DNA from: an uncultured Eubacteriales bacterium | Lineage (GTDB): Bacteria > Bacillota > Clostridia > Oscillospirales > Acutalibacteraceae | Length of the DNA stretch: 13,493 nt | Direction of reading: 5' to 3' | NCBI GenBank assembly: GCA_958417225.1 | Contig: CATZCM010000033.1 | Coordinates: 1-13,493, forward strand | Part shown: positions 5,212 through 13,162 of the stretch, piece after piece | How positions within the stretch are numbered: the stretch's first letter is position 1 | Layout: the number at the start of each line of letters is the position of its first letter | Notes under the pieces: generated by a model | The model's input: only the letters and a program-made list of their open reading frames with translations | Told to the model about the DNA's origin: nothing | The model's database searches: none | Program-made: the position numbers and the translations under genes

Positions 5212-7617
5212 ATGAAAAAATACTCAGAAAAGGAACTTCGGCATAGCATATTATCAATATTATCACACCAATTTGGTGTGATGCCGGATGAGGCGACAGA
5301 TGAGCAATATTATCAAGCACTAGTAATAGTAGTAAGAGAAATATTGCTTGCAAAATACGCGAAATTCAAACATGAGTACACAGACAAAAAAATAAAGAGG
5401 GTTTACTATTTATGCATGGAATTTTTACTTGGTAGATCATTGAAAAATAATCTTTTTAATTTAGGAATAGAAGAAGAAGCACGCAAAGCTTTAGATTCAC
5501 TTGAAATATCACTCGATTCGTTGTACGATCAGGAATCAGACGCAGGACTTGGAAATGGTGGACTTGGTCGATTAGCAGCTTGTTTTTTAGATTCATTAGC
5601 GACGTGTGAATATCCTGCGATGGGGTACTGTTTAAGGTATGAATATGGTATATTTAGACAAAAGTTGATCAATGGCTGGCAGACGGAATTACCTGACTTT
5701 TGGTTAGATAATGCATCAGTGTGGTTTCACGCGCATCCTGAGAAATCTGTAGAAATTCTTTTTGGTGGTGAAGTTCAGGAAAAATGGGATAATGGAAAAC
5801 ATTATGTCAGCAGAACAAATGCAACAGTAGTAACTGCAGTTCCGTATGATATGATGGTTTCAGGTTACAATAGCCGTGGTGTGAGTCAACTTAGACTTTG
5901 GTCAGCTAAATTTGAGGCTTTTGATATGAGTTTGTTCAACAGCGGTGAATATGCAAGAGCAGTTGAGCGAAAAGCTACTATCGAAACAATAACAAAGGTG
6001 CTTTATCCCGAGGATAATCATCCGGAAGGAAAAAGTTTGCGGCTTATGCAACAATATTTTTTGGTTTCAGCTACCGTTCAAGATATAGTACGAAGGCATT
6101 TGCGCGATTATCGTACGCTTGATAATTTTGCTGAACTTACGGCTATACACTTAAATGACACGCACCCGGTTATAGCCATTCCGGAACTTATGCGTGTATT
6201 ACTTGACGATTGTGGGTATACGTGGTCAGATGCATGGGATATTGTTACAAGTGTGTCAACTTATACAAATCATACGGTAATGGCAGAAGCACTAGAATGT
6301 TGGAGTATAGAACTTTTCAAAAGGCAATTGCCAAGAGTATATCAAATTGTGGAAGAAATTAATAGAAGGTTTTGTGCTGATATGCACGAAAGGGGAATTG
6401 ACGGATATGTAATCGGAAGGATGGCGATCATAAACGACGGATTTGTAAAAATGTCGAATTTGGCTGTTATTGCCAGTCAAAGCGTAAATGGTGTATCTAA
6501 GTTGCATAGTGAAATTTTAAAAAATTCTGTGTTTAAAGATTTTTATGCCGTTATGCCTGATAAATTTAAAAATGTGACTAACGGTATAGCATATAGGCGG
6601 TGGTTATGTCAATCTAATCCAGCATTATCTAACTTTATAACAGAATTAATTGGTGAAGGATTTAAACACGACGCTTGTGAATTAAAAAAACTTGAGAAAT
6701 TTAAAGATGATGTAACTGTAGCTGAACAACTTGCAAAAATAAAATATAAAAATAAATTGAGAATGGCCAAATATATGAAAGAACGAGCCGGAATAGTAGT
6801 TGATCCGAATTCGATTTTTGATACACAAGTAAAACGATTGCATGAGTATAAACGCCAACATTTAAATGCACTTCATATCCTTTCATTATATCAACAATTA
6901 CGTGAAAATAAATTGGATGATTTTGTACCTCAAACTTTCATATTTGGCGCGAAAGCAGCACCGGGGTACTATTTTGCTAAACAAATTATTAGATTTATTG
7001 TAAAACTCGGCGAAATGATAAACAATGATACTAGAGTGAAAGACAAACTGAAAGTCGTATACATGGAAGATTACTGTGTTACTATTGCAGAGAAGCTAAT
7101 ACCTGCAAGTGAGGTGAGTGAACAAATATCTCTTGCGGGTACGGAAGCCTCTGGTACAAGTAATATGAAGTTTATGATTAATGGAGCGATTACCCTCGGA
7201 ACGATGGATGGCGCAAATGTGGAAATGTATGAAGCGCTTGGAAAAGACAATATAGTGATTTTTGGAATGAATGCGAAAGAAGCTGAAGAAATAAAAAAAA
7301 TCGGTTATACACCATCGATTTATTATCAAAACAATTATATACTGCAAAATGTTATAAATGAAATGAGTAGTGGTCTTATGGGTCTTCATTTCGATGATGT
7401 AGTGAATTCGCTTACAGGAAAAGATCCATATATGGTGTTAGCAGATTTTGCGGATTTTGCGAAAGCACGCCAGTATGTGAATAATCTTTACAAAGATACA
7501 ATTAAGTGGAATAGTATGTCGCTTTGCAATATTGCAAATGCGGGAATATTTTCTTCAGATCGATCGATTAAGGAGTACGCAAATAATATTTGGCATGCAA
7601 AGCCACTTAATGAGTAA
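5212..7617 (+). CDS. glgP: glycogen/maltodextrin phosphorylase (GT35)
   Basis: This cytoplasmic enzyme uses phosphate to release glucose-1-phosphate from the non-reducing ends of glycogen or maltodextrins. It is 801 aa from the ATG at 5212, the usual length for bacterial GT35. Early conserved blocks are CMEFLLGRSL and DAGLGNGGLGRLAACFLDSL. The middle has the substrate-site block LNDTHPVIAIPELMR and VKRLHEYKRQHLN. The PLP-binding lysine is K653 in EASGTSNMKF, followed by NGAITLGTMDGANVE. No regulatory N-terminal extension of the eukaryotic type is present. It is the first gene of a likely two-gene unit with the GH13 hydrolase. A palindrome at its promoter suggests repressor control. Whether glycogen or imported maltodextrin is the main substrate cannot be decided from sequence alone. 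Confidence 0.95.
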   Translation: MKKYSEKELRHSILSILSHQFGVMPDEATDEQYYQALVIVVREILLAKYAKFKHEYTDKKIKRVYYLCMEFLLGRSLKNNLFNLGIEEEARKALDSLEISLDSLYDQESDAGLGNGGLGRLAACFLDSLATCEYPAMGYCLRYEYGIFRQKLINGWQTELPDFWLDNASVWFHAHPEKSVEILFGGEVQEKWDNGKHYVSRTNATVVTAVPYDMMVSGYNSRGVSQLRLWSAKFEAFDMSLFNSGEYARAVERKATIETITKVLYPEDNHPEGKSLRLMQQYFLVSATVQDIVRRHLRDYRTLDNFAELTAIHLNDTHPVIAIPELMRVLLDDCGYTWSDAWDIVTSVSTYTNHTVMAEALECWSIELFKRQLPRVYQIVEEINRRFCADMHERGIDGYVIGRMAIINDGFVKMSNLAVIASQSVNGVSKLHSEILKNSVFKDFYAVMPDKFKNVTNGIAYRRWLCQSNPALSNFITELIGEGFKHDACELKKLEKFKDDVTVAEQLAKIKYKNKLRMAKYMKERAGIVVDPNSIFDTQVKRLHEYKRQHLNALHILSLYQQLRENKLDDFVPQTFIFGAKAAPGYYFAKQIIRFIVKLGEMINNDTRVKDKLKVVYMEDYCVTIAEKLIPASEVSEQISLAGTEASGTSNMKFMINGAITLGTMDGANVEMYEALGKDNIVIFGMNAKEAEEIKKIGYTPSIYYQNNYILQNVINEMSSGLMGLHFDDVVNSLTGKDPYMVLADFADFAKARQYVNNLYKDTIKWNSMSLCNIANAGIFSSDRSIKEYANNIWHAKPLNE

Positions 7618-7629
7618 TCTCATTTTTTA

Positions 7630-7665
7630 GAATAGTTGTTAGTTTAGATTGGCTAGCAACTATTC
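7630..7665 (+). other. intercistronic hairpin between glgP and the GH13 gene
   Basis: GAATAGTTGTTAG (7630-7642) pairs with CTAGCAACTATTC (7653-7665) as a 13-bp stem with one G-U pair and a 10-nt loop. No T run follows on either strand, so it is not a normal intrinsic terminator. It may stabilise the upstream glgP message or mark an RNA-processing point that sets different levels of the two proteins. Confidence 0.55.
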
Positions 7666-7679
7666 ACCATTGATTTAAA

Positions 7680-7683
7680 GGAG
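7680..7683 (+). promoter_or_regulatory. ribosome binding site deciding the GH13 start
   Basis: The AAAGGAG sequence ending at 7683 lies 9 nt before the TTG at 7693. An earlier in-frame TTG at 7684 directly abuts it, which is too close for initiation. Neither start is ATG. Confidence 0.7.
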
Positions 7684-7692
7684 TTGAGGCTT

Positions 7693-9543
7693 TTGAGTGA
7701 ATATGATATTTTTAATTCAATGGATGTAATGTATCGTTCACCTACAGGGGCTGTCCCAGATGGAAGTAAAGTTCATTTTCTCATTGTACTGCCCAGAAGT
7801 TTCGGTTGCAAGAGTGCTAAACTTGTAATAAGAGATAATATAGAATTGTCAATGTTTTGGTGCGGTATGCGTGGTGATGATCACGAGGCTTGGGAATGTG
7901 ATTATGTGTTTTCAAACGTTGGTGTGTTTTACTATGACTTTCTTATCGAAAATTCGTTTTGTAAAAAGCGCATCGTTAGAGGAACCTTATCTAGAGGCAA
8001 AGTGTGTGATAACGATGGGGAAATGTTTCAGGCTACAGTTTATAAAAAAGGGTTCAAAACACCAAATTGGCTTCCTGGTGGAATAATGTATCAGATATTT
8101 CCAGACAGATTTTTTTCGTCTGGAGTAAAAAAAAGTGGTGTGCCAAAAGATAGAACTATTAGAGAAGACTGGGGTGGAGTTCCAAATTATAAACCAGATG
8201 TCAATGGAGTGGTTACAAATTCAGATTATTTCGGAGGAGACTTAATAGGTATTGAAAAAAAGCTTGCGTATCTTAAAAGCCTGGGTGTTACGTGTATATA
8301 CTTAAATCCTATTTTTGAAGCACATTCTAATCATAGGTATAATACAGCAAATTACATGAAGGTTGATCCACTACTCGGTACAAACGACGATTTTGTTAAT
8401 CTTTGTAAAGAAGCTGAAAAATTTGGGATGAAAATCATTTTAGATGGGGTCTTTAGTCATACTGGAGATGATAGCGTATATTTCAATAAAAAAAATCGAT
8501 ATGACATTTTAGGGGCATATAATAGTCGTAACTCTGATTATTACAGTTGGTTTGAATTTAATAATTGGCCAAATGACTATAAATCATGGTGGGGATTTAA
8601 TACTCTGCCGGAGGTTAATGAACTTAATGAGTCGTATAACAAATACATTACGTCAGAAGATGGAGTAGTTCCTTATTGGATAAAGAAAGGTGCATCTGGG
8701 TGGAGATTAGATGTGGCGGACGAATTACCTGATAGTTTTATAAAAAATATACGAGTATCGGCTAAAAATGCGGATAGCGAAGCAATAGTACTTGGAGAAG
8801 TTTGGGAGGATGCTTCCAATAAGGAAAGTTATTTTGTGAAAAGAGAGTACCTATTGGGTGATGAACTTGATAGTGTGATGAATTACCCATTTAGAGAAGC
8901 AATTCTAAATTTTTTGAAGGGACGGTCAGGTGTGGATACACTTGATGACATATTGAGGATTTTAGAACATTACCCATCTCAGGTCGTGAATGTACTTATG
9001 AATGTGCTCGGTACTCATGACACAATACGAGCAATTACTTATTTAGCGGGTGAAATTGTAGCAGATTCAGATAGAGACAGGCAAGCAACGGTTCGCCTAA
9101 CGCCTGAGCAAAAACAAAAAGGGCAACAACTTATGATGTTGGCGTCATTTATGCAATATACTTTACCAGGGGTGCCGTGTATATATTATGGGGATGAAGT
9201 TGGTGTAGAAGGGTATAAAGATCCGTTTTCGAGAATGTGCTATCCGTGGGGTAATGAGGATAAAGTTTTGCTATCGTGGTATAGGTTACTCGGTGACGTA
9301 CGTAGTGAAAATCGTGTTTTTGAATGTGGTAGGTTTATTCCCGTATATGCAAATGACCACTTTATAGCGTATGAAAGAACTAGTGGCTCAGATCGGGTTT
9401 TGTGTGCGGTAAATGCTTCTAGTACAGTTAACAATATGCCGGTACCAAAATGCTACCAAAATGCAAAAATTATTTTAGGTACAGGTACGTCTAACGGATA
9501 TGTAAATGTGCAACCATATGATGTTTTACTTATGAAAGTCTAA
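7693..9543 (+). CDS. cytoplasmic GH13 alpha-glucan hydrolase (neopullulanase/amylopullulanase-like)
   Basis: This enzyme hydrolyses alpha-1,4 and possibly alpha-1,6 bonds in glucans inside the cell; it has no signal peptide. From TTG 7693 it is 616 aa. Residues 1 to about 115 form a beta-sandwich domain like those of cyclomaltodextrinase/neopullulanase relatives. The barrel begins around MYQIFPDRFFSSG. The four GH13 regions are present: I, DGVFSH (251-256, serine where many have asparagine); II, GWRLDVADEL with nucleophile D340; III, GEVWED with acid/base E369; IV, GTHDT with D443. A short C-terminal beta domain follows. The pullulanase type I motif YNWGYDP is absent. The enzyme would produce linear glucans for the adjacent phosphorylase. 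The exact bond specificity is not decided by these motifs. Confidence 0.85.
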   Translation: MSEYDIFNSMDVMYRSPTGAVPDGSKVHFLIVLPRSFGCKSAKLVIRDNIELSMFWCGMRGDDHEAWECDYVFSNVGVFYYDFLIENSFCKKRIVRGTLSRGKVCDNDGEMFQATVYKKGFKTPNWLPGGIMYQIFPDRFFSSGVKKSGVPKDRTIREDWGGVPNYKPDVNGVVTNSDYFGGDLIGIEKKLAYLKSLGVTCIYLNPIFEAHSNHRYNTANYMKVDPLLGTNDDFVNLCKEAEKFGMKIILDGVFSHTGDDSVYFNKKNRYDILGAYNSRNSDYYSWFEFNNWPNDYKSWWGFNTLPEVNELNESYNKYITSEDGVVPYWIKKGASGWRLDVADELPDSFIKNIRVSAKNADSEAIVLGEVWEDASNKESYFVKREYLLGDELDSVMNYPFREAILNFLKGRSGVDTLDDILRILEHYPSQVVNVLMNVLGTHDTIRAITYLAGEIVADSDRDRQATVRLTPEQKQKGQQLMMLASFMQYTLPGVPCIYYGDEVGVEGYKDPFSRMCYPWGNEDKVLLSWYRLLGDVRSENRVFECGRFIPVYANDHFIAYERTSGSDRVLCAVNASSTVNNMPVPKCYQNAKIILGTGTSNGYVNVQPYDVLLMKV

Positions 9544-9557
9544 TTTTTGCTTGCAAT

Positions 9558-9631
9558 AAAAAAGGGGCATACCATCCTTGCAATTTTAATGAAAGTCATT
9601 TTTGCAAATTTTTCTGGTATGTCCTGTTTTT
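9558..9631. terminator. bidirectional intrinsic terminator
   Basis: Outer arms GGGCATACCA (9565-9574) and TGGTATGTCC (9615-9624) form a 10-bp stem with one G-U pair. Inside it, two TTGCAA copies and ATGA/TCAT allow nested stems. The plus side is followed by a T run and the minus side by six T, so it can end transcription of both the GH13 gene and the convergent tatD. Confidence 0.8.
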
Positions 9632-9652
9632 AATTTTGGGAAATCATATCGT

Positions 9653-10417
9653 TTAAAGTCCGAAAATGTTACATGCATTTTCGTATGTTTTATTTAATAT
9701 ATTTGATACTGACTCAGAACGAAGTTCTGCAATTTTAGCTGCAGTGTACATTATGTGCGTAGAGTCGCATCGAGTTCCACGGTATGGGACAGGTGTCATG
9801 TATGGAGCATCTGTTTCAAGTACGATTTTACTAAGAGGAATGTTTTGTGCTACTAGGGCTGGTTTTTTGGCGTTTTTGAAGGTTACAGCGCCTCCTATAC
9901 CGATATACATACCAATTCTAATTATTTCTTGGGCCATTTCTACACTTCCGGAAAAGCAATGAACAATCCCTTTGGGTTTGTGTTTGGCAAGTAAGTCTAA
10001 TGTATCAGCATGTGCATCTCGATCGTGTACTATGATTGGAAGGTTAAGTTTATTTGCTAACTCTATTTGTTCTTCAAATATACGAATTTGCGTTGTTCGT
10101 GAAGCACAGTCATCATAGTGATAATCTAATCCAATTTCACCAATTGCGACTACATTTGGATTTGATGCGAGATTTGCTATTTGGACTAAATAGTCTGTTG
10201 GAAATGTAGATAGTTCCTGTGGGTGTAATCCTATGGATGCTTTTATGTATGGATATTTTTTGGATAATTTTATTGACTCGATCGAGGATGGAATATTAAC
10301 GGCACAATTGATAACATGTCCTATATTTTTTTTGGGGAGAAATTCAAGAATATTGTCCCTATCTTTGTCAAATGCATTATCATCGTAGTGTGCATGTGTA
10401 TCGAATATTTTTTGCAT
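9653..10417 (-). CDS. tatD: TatD family metal-dependent hydrolase (putative DNase)
   Basis: This is a TIM-barrel metallohydrolase of the TatD/YcfH family, reported to have 3'-5' exonuclease activity on DNA and thought to act in DNA repair or nucleic-acid turnover. All metal ligands of the family are visible: H8 and H10 in FDTHAH, E94 in GEIGLDYH, H131 in VHDRDAH, H153 in HCFSG and D203 in ETDAPY. Length is 254 aa, typical. GGAGG lies 7 nt before the ATG. The gene is monocistronic, divergent from mntP, with its -10 overlapping the other promoter. The family is certain; the physiological substrate is not. Confidence 0.94.
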   Translation of the reverse strand: MQKIFDTHAHYDDNAFDKDRDNILEFLPKKNIGHVINCAVNIPSSIESIKLSKKYPYIKASIGLHPQELSTFPTDYLVQIANLASNPNVVAIGEIGLDYHYDDCASRTTQIRIFEEQIELANKLNLPIIVHDRDAHADTLDLLAKHKPKGIVHCFSGSVEMAQEIIRIGMYIGIGGAVTFKNAKKPALVAQNIPLSKIVLETDAPYMTPVPYRGTRCDSTHIMYTAAKIAELRSESVSNILNKTYENACNIFGL

Positions 10418-10440
10418 ATCTAAACCTCCATGTGAATATT

Positions 10441-10470
10441 TTGTTTGTTTGAGCTATGATATATTATAGT
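10441..10470 (+). promoter_or_regulatory. candidate mntP promoter, overlapping the tatD promoter
   Basis: TTGTTT (10441-10446), 18 bp, and TATAGT (10465-10470) give a moderate match. The -10 overlaps that of the opposite tatD promoter. A 10-bp palindrome ATAGTACTAT (10466-10475) sits on this overlap. The leader would be about 54 nt, too short for a yybP-ykoY manganese riboswitch. Confidence 0.4.
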
Positions 10471-10491
10471 ACTATTTTTAGTAAAAGGCAA
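10463..10491 (-). promoter_or_regulatory. tatD promoter
   Basis: The minus strand has TTGCCT (10486-10491), 17 bp, and a perfect TATAAT (10463-10468), about 46 bp upstream of the tatD ATG. Confidence 0.7.
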
Positions 10492-10530
10492 TGTTTAATT
10501 TTATTTGTGATTGTAAAGGAATGAAACAAG

Positions 10531-11148
10531 ATGGATTATATTTCGTTAATTGGGATTTCTGTTGGGCTTGCGATGGACGCATTTGCGGTTTCTATTACAA
10601 ACGGTATTACAGTGAAAAACTTGAGTTTTTTAACTGCATTGAAAACTTCGTTGGTTTTCGGATTCTTTCAAGCTTTTATGCCTATGATAGGTTGGACTAT
10701 AGGAAAAATGGGAGAGAGTTTTATGGGTCAAATTGATCACTGGATTGCGTTTTTGCTGCTTTCATATATTGGTGGTAAAATGATTTGGGATGTGTTTCAT
10801 CCTGAAGTTCTGCGTGAAAGTGAAGACAGTAATGTAGGTTTAAGAAAAGAAGTGCCTTTTAAAACTTTGATGATGTTGGCACTTGCAACAAGCATAGATG
10901 CTTTAGCTACTGGGATAATTTTGCCGTCAGGGGTCGGAGCGGAAAGTCTTTATTTGATGTTAGTTGCAGTGTCAGTTATTGGAGTTGTTACTTTTGCCAT
11001 TAGTCTTGTTGGATCTTTTATAGGGAAAAGTGTTGCGTCTTTAGGGAAAAAGTCTGAACGTAAGATTTTTAACCCTAATTTATGGGGTGGAGCGATATTG
11101 ATAGCTATTGGACTTAAGATCCTTTTTGAACATTTATTTGAATTTTGA
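10531..11148 (+). CDS. mntP: manganese efflux pump MntP
   Basis: This integral membrane exporter removes excess Mn2+ from the cytoplasm. The protein is 205 aa and strongly hydrophobic, with about six membrane segments. It shows the internal duplication typical of the family: GLAMDAFAVS with D16 in the first half and ATSIDALATG with D123 in the second half, the two acidic residues expected in the transport path. A charged cytoplasmic loop lies between about residues 87 and 110. AAAGGA lies 10 nt before the ATG; an earlier ATG at 10521 is out of frame. uvrB follows 37 bp downstream and may be partly cotranscribed. No manganese riboswitch is visible upstream, unlike many mntP genes. Confidence 0.92.
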   Translation: MDYISLIGISVGLAMDAFAVSITNGITVKNLSFLTALKTSLVFGFFQAFMPMIGWTIGKMGESFMGQIDHWIAFLLLSYIGGKMIWDVFHPEVLRESEDSNVGLRKEVPFKTLMMLALATSIDALATGIILPSGVGAESLYLMLVAVSVIGVVTFAISLVGSFIGKSVASLGKKSERKIFNPNLWGGAILIAIGLKILFEHLFEF

Positions 11149-11167
11149 AAAAATGGTACACTAAAAT
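11138..11167 (+). promoter_or_regulatory. candidate internal uvrB promoter
   Basis: TTGAAT (11138-11143), 18 bp, and TAAAAT (11162-11167) could start transcription just before uvrB. The match is moderate in AT-rich sequence and it overlaps the uvrB ribosome binding site region, so transcription from mntP remains possible. Confidence 0.3.
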
Positions 11168-11185
11168 GGAGGAGGTATTTTTAAT

Positions 11186-13147
11186 ATGGATTTTAAATTG
11201 CATTCAAAGTATAGCCCAACTGGAGATCAGCCTAAAGCTATAAGTGAGTTAGTTGACGGACTTAATTGCGGTATAAAAGAGCAAACTTTATTGGGAGTTA
11301 CCGGATCAGGAAAAACGTTTACTATGGCTAATGTTATCGCGAAAGTTAATCGTCCTACTTTGGTTATCGCTCACAACAAAACTTTAGCTGCTCAATTGTG
11401 TAGTGAATTTCGTGAATTCTTTCCTGAAAATGCAGTGGAGTATTTTGTGTCGTATTATGATTATTATCAGCCAGAATCGTATATTCCTGGTACGGACACG
11501 TATATTGAAAAAGATTCGTCTATAAATGATGAAATCGATAAATTGCGACATTCTGCCACTTCTGCGCTTTCAGAAAGAAAAGACGTTATTATTGTGGCTA
11601 GTGTTTCGTGTATATACAGTCTCGGAAATCCGATTGATTATAAAACTATGGTGATTTCACTTAGACCGGGCATGCAAAAAGATCGGGATAGTTTGCTTAA
11701 AAAGTTAGTTGAACTTCAGTATGAGAGGAATGACGTTAATTTTACTAGAAATAAGTTCAGAGTGCGTGGAGATGTGGTGGAAATTTTTCCGGCTAATGCA
11801 ACGGATACCGCTATTCGAGTGGAATTTTTCGGCGATGAAATAGATAGAATTAGTGAAATTAATATCTTAACAGGTCAAGTAAAGGCTGTTATAAAACATG
11901 CTGCCATATTTCCTGCGTCTCATTATATTATACCGGCTGAAAAAATGGTTGGTGCTGTTCAGCAAATACGTGCTGAACTTGAGAAACAGGTTGAGAAATT
12001 TCGCAGTGAGGACAAGCTGATTGAAGCTCAGAGAATTCGTCAACGAACAGAATATGATATGGAGATGCTTAGCGAAATTGGGTTTTGTAAAGGGATCGAG
12101 AATTATTCACGGATTATGTCCGGTAGGCAACCAGGTAGTTCTCCTTTTACGTTGATGGATTATTTCCCGGATGACTTTCTTTTAATGATAGATGAGTCAC
12201 ATGTAACTGTACCACAAATTCGAGCAATGTACGCGGGAGACCGTGCTCGAAAGAAAAATTTGATAGAATACGGTTTTAGACTTCCTTCGGCATATGATAA
12301 CAGACCTCTTGATTTTGATGAGTTTTATAGTAAAATTAATCAAGTTGTGTTTGTTAGTGCAACTCCAGGCGATTTTGAACTTGAAAAAAGTGAGCGTATT
12401 GTGGAACAAGTTATACGTCCTACTGGGCTTTTGGATCCGGTTATTACGGTGAAATCTACAGATGGTCAGATGGACGATATCATATCTCAGATTAATCTTC
12501 GTGTGTCGAGAAATGAACGTGTGCTTATTACTACCCTTACGAAAAAAATGGCTGAGGACCTTACTGAATATCTTACGGAGATGGGGATTAAGGTTAAGTA
12601 TATGCACTTCGGTGTAGATACCGTTGAAAGAATGGAAATTGTGCGCGACCTAAGACTAGGGAAGTTTGACGTGCTTGTGGGGATTAATTTGCTTCGTGAA
12701 GGACTGGATATCCCTGAAGTGTCTTTGGTTGCTATACTGGATGCGGATAAGGAGGGATTTCTACGTTCGTATCGGTCTCTGATACAGACTATCGGACGTG
12801 CTGCCAGAAACGTTGACGGAGAAGTGATTATGTATGCTAATGAGGTTACTCCTTCGATGGAAATGGCTTTGACTGAAACTGAGCGCAGACGTGGTATTCA
12901 ACAAGCGTATAATGAAAAACACGGGATTATTCCTAAAACAATTCGAAAGGATGTTGCTGATGTGTTGGAAATTTCTAGTGACTCAGATGACAATGTTGAA
13001 CATATGGATGTGTCACAAATGTCCCGTACTGAGCGTGAAAAATTAATTAAAAAACTTACTAAGGAAATGAAAACAGCCGCTAAACTACTTGAATTTGAAC
13101 ATGCTGCGTATTTGCGTGATAAAATTTCTTTGCTTTCTCTTTTGTAA
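11186..13147 (+). CDS. uvrB: excinuclease ABC subunit B
   Basis: UvrB is the damage-verifying helicase-like subunit of nucleotide excision repair. It is loaded by UvrA and then recruits UvrC for incision. Length is 653 aa, normal for the family. Walker A is GVTGSGKT with K43. The damage-clamping beta-hairpin begins at YYDYYQPESY (90-99). Motif II is DESH at 336-339. The helicase motif VI region QTIGRAARN begins near 534. The C-terminal UVR motif, which contacts UvrC, covers about the last 35 residues. GGAGGAGG (11168-11175) lies 10 nt before the ATG. uvrA, often the next gene, is not within the window; a repeat array follows instead. Confidence 0.97.
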   Translation: MDFKLHSKYSPTGDQPKAISELVDGLNCGIKEQTLLGVTGSGKTFTMANVIAKVNRPTLVIAHNKTLAAQLCSEFREFFPENAVEYFVSYYDYYQPESYIPGTDTYIEKDSSINDEIDKLRHSATSALSERKDVIIVASVSCIYSLGNPIDYKTMVISLRPGMQKDRDSLLKKLVELQYERNDVNFTRNKFRVRGDVVEIFPANATDTAIRVEFFGDEIDRISEINILTGQVKAVIKHAAIFPASHYIIPAEKMVGAVQQIRAELEKQVEKFRSEDKLIEAQRIRQRTEYDMEMLSEIGFCKGIENYSRIMSGRQPGSSPFTLMDYFPDDFLLMIDESHVTVPQIRAMYAGDRARKKNLIEYGFRLPSAYDNRPLDFDEFYSKINQVVFVSATPGDFELEKSERIVEQVIRPTGLLDPVITVKSTDGQMDDIISQINLRVSRNERVLITTLTKKMAEDLTEYLTEMGIKVKYMHFGVDTVERMEIVRDLRLGKFDVLVGINLLREGLDIPEVSLVAILDADKEGFLRSYRSLIQTIGRAARNVDGEVIMYANEVTPSMEMALTETERRRGIQQAYNEKHGIIPKTIRKDVADVLEISSDSDDNVEHMDVSQMSRTEREKLIKKLTKEMKTAAKLLEFEHAAYLRDKISLLSLL

Positions 13148-13162
13148 AGCATAAAACAAAAA

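Noticed and set aside
10471..10530. yybP-ykoY manganese riboswitch before mntP
   Set aside because: The leader is only about 54 nt and shows none of the required paired elements.
12197..12607. Minus-strand open frame within uvrB
   Set aside because: It lies wholly inside the well-supported uvrB gene, has no ribosome binding site and no recognisable protein features. Similar antisense frames in alr, glgP, tatD and the GH13 gene were dismissed for the same reason.
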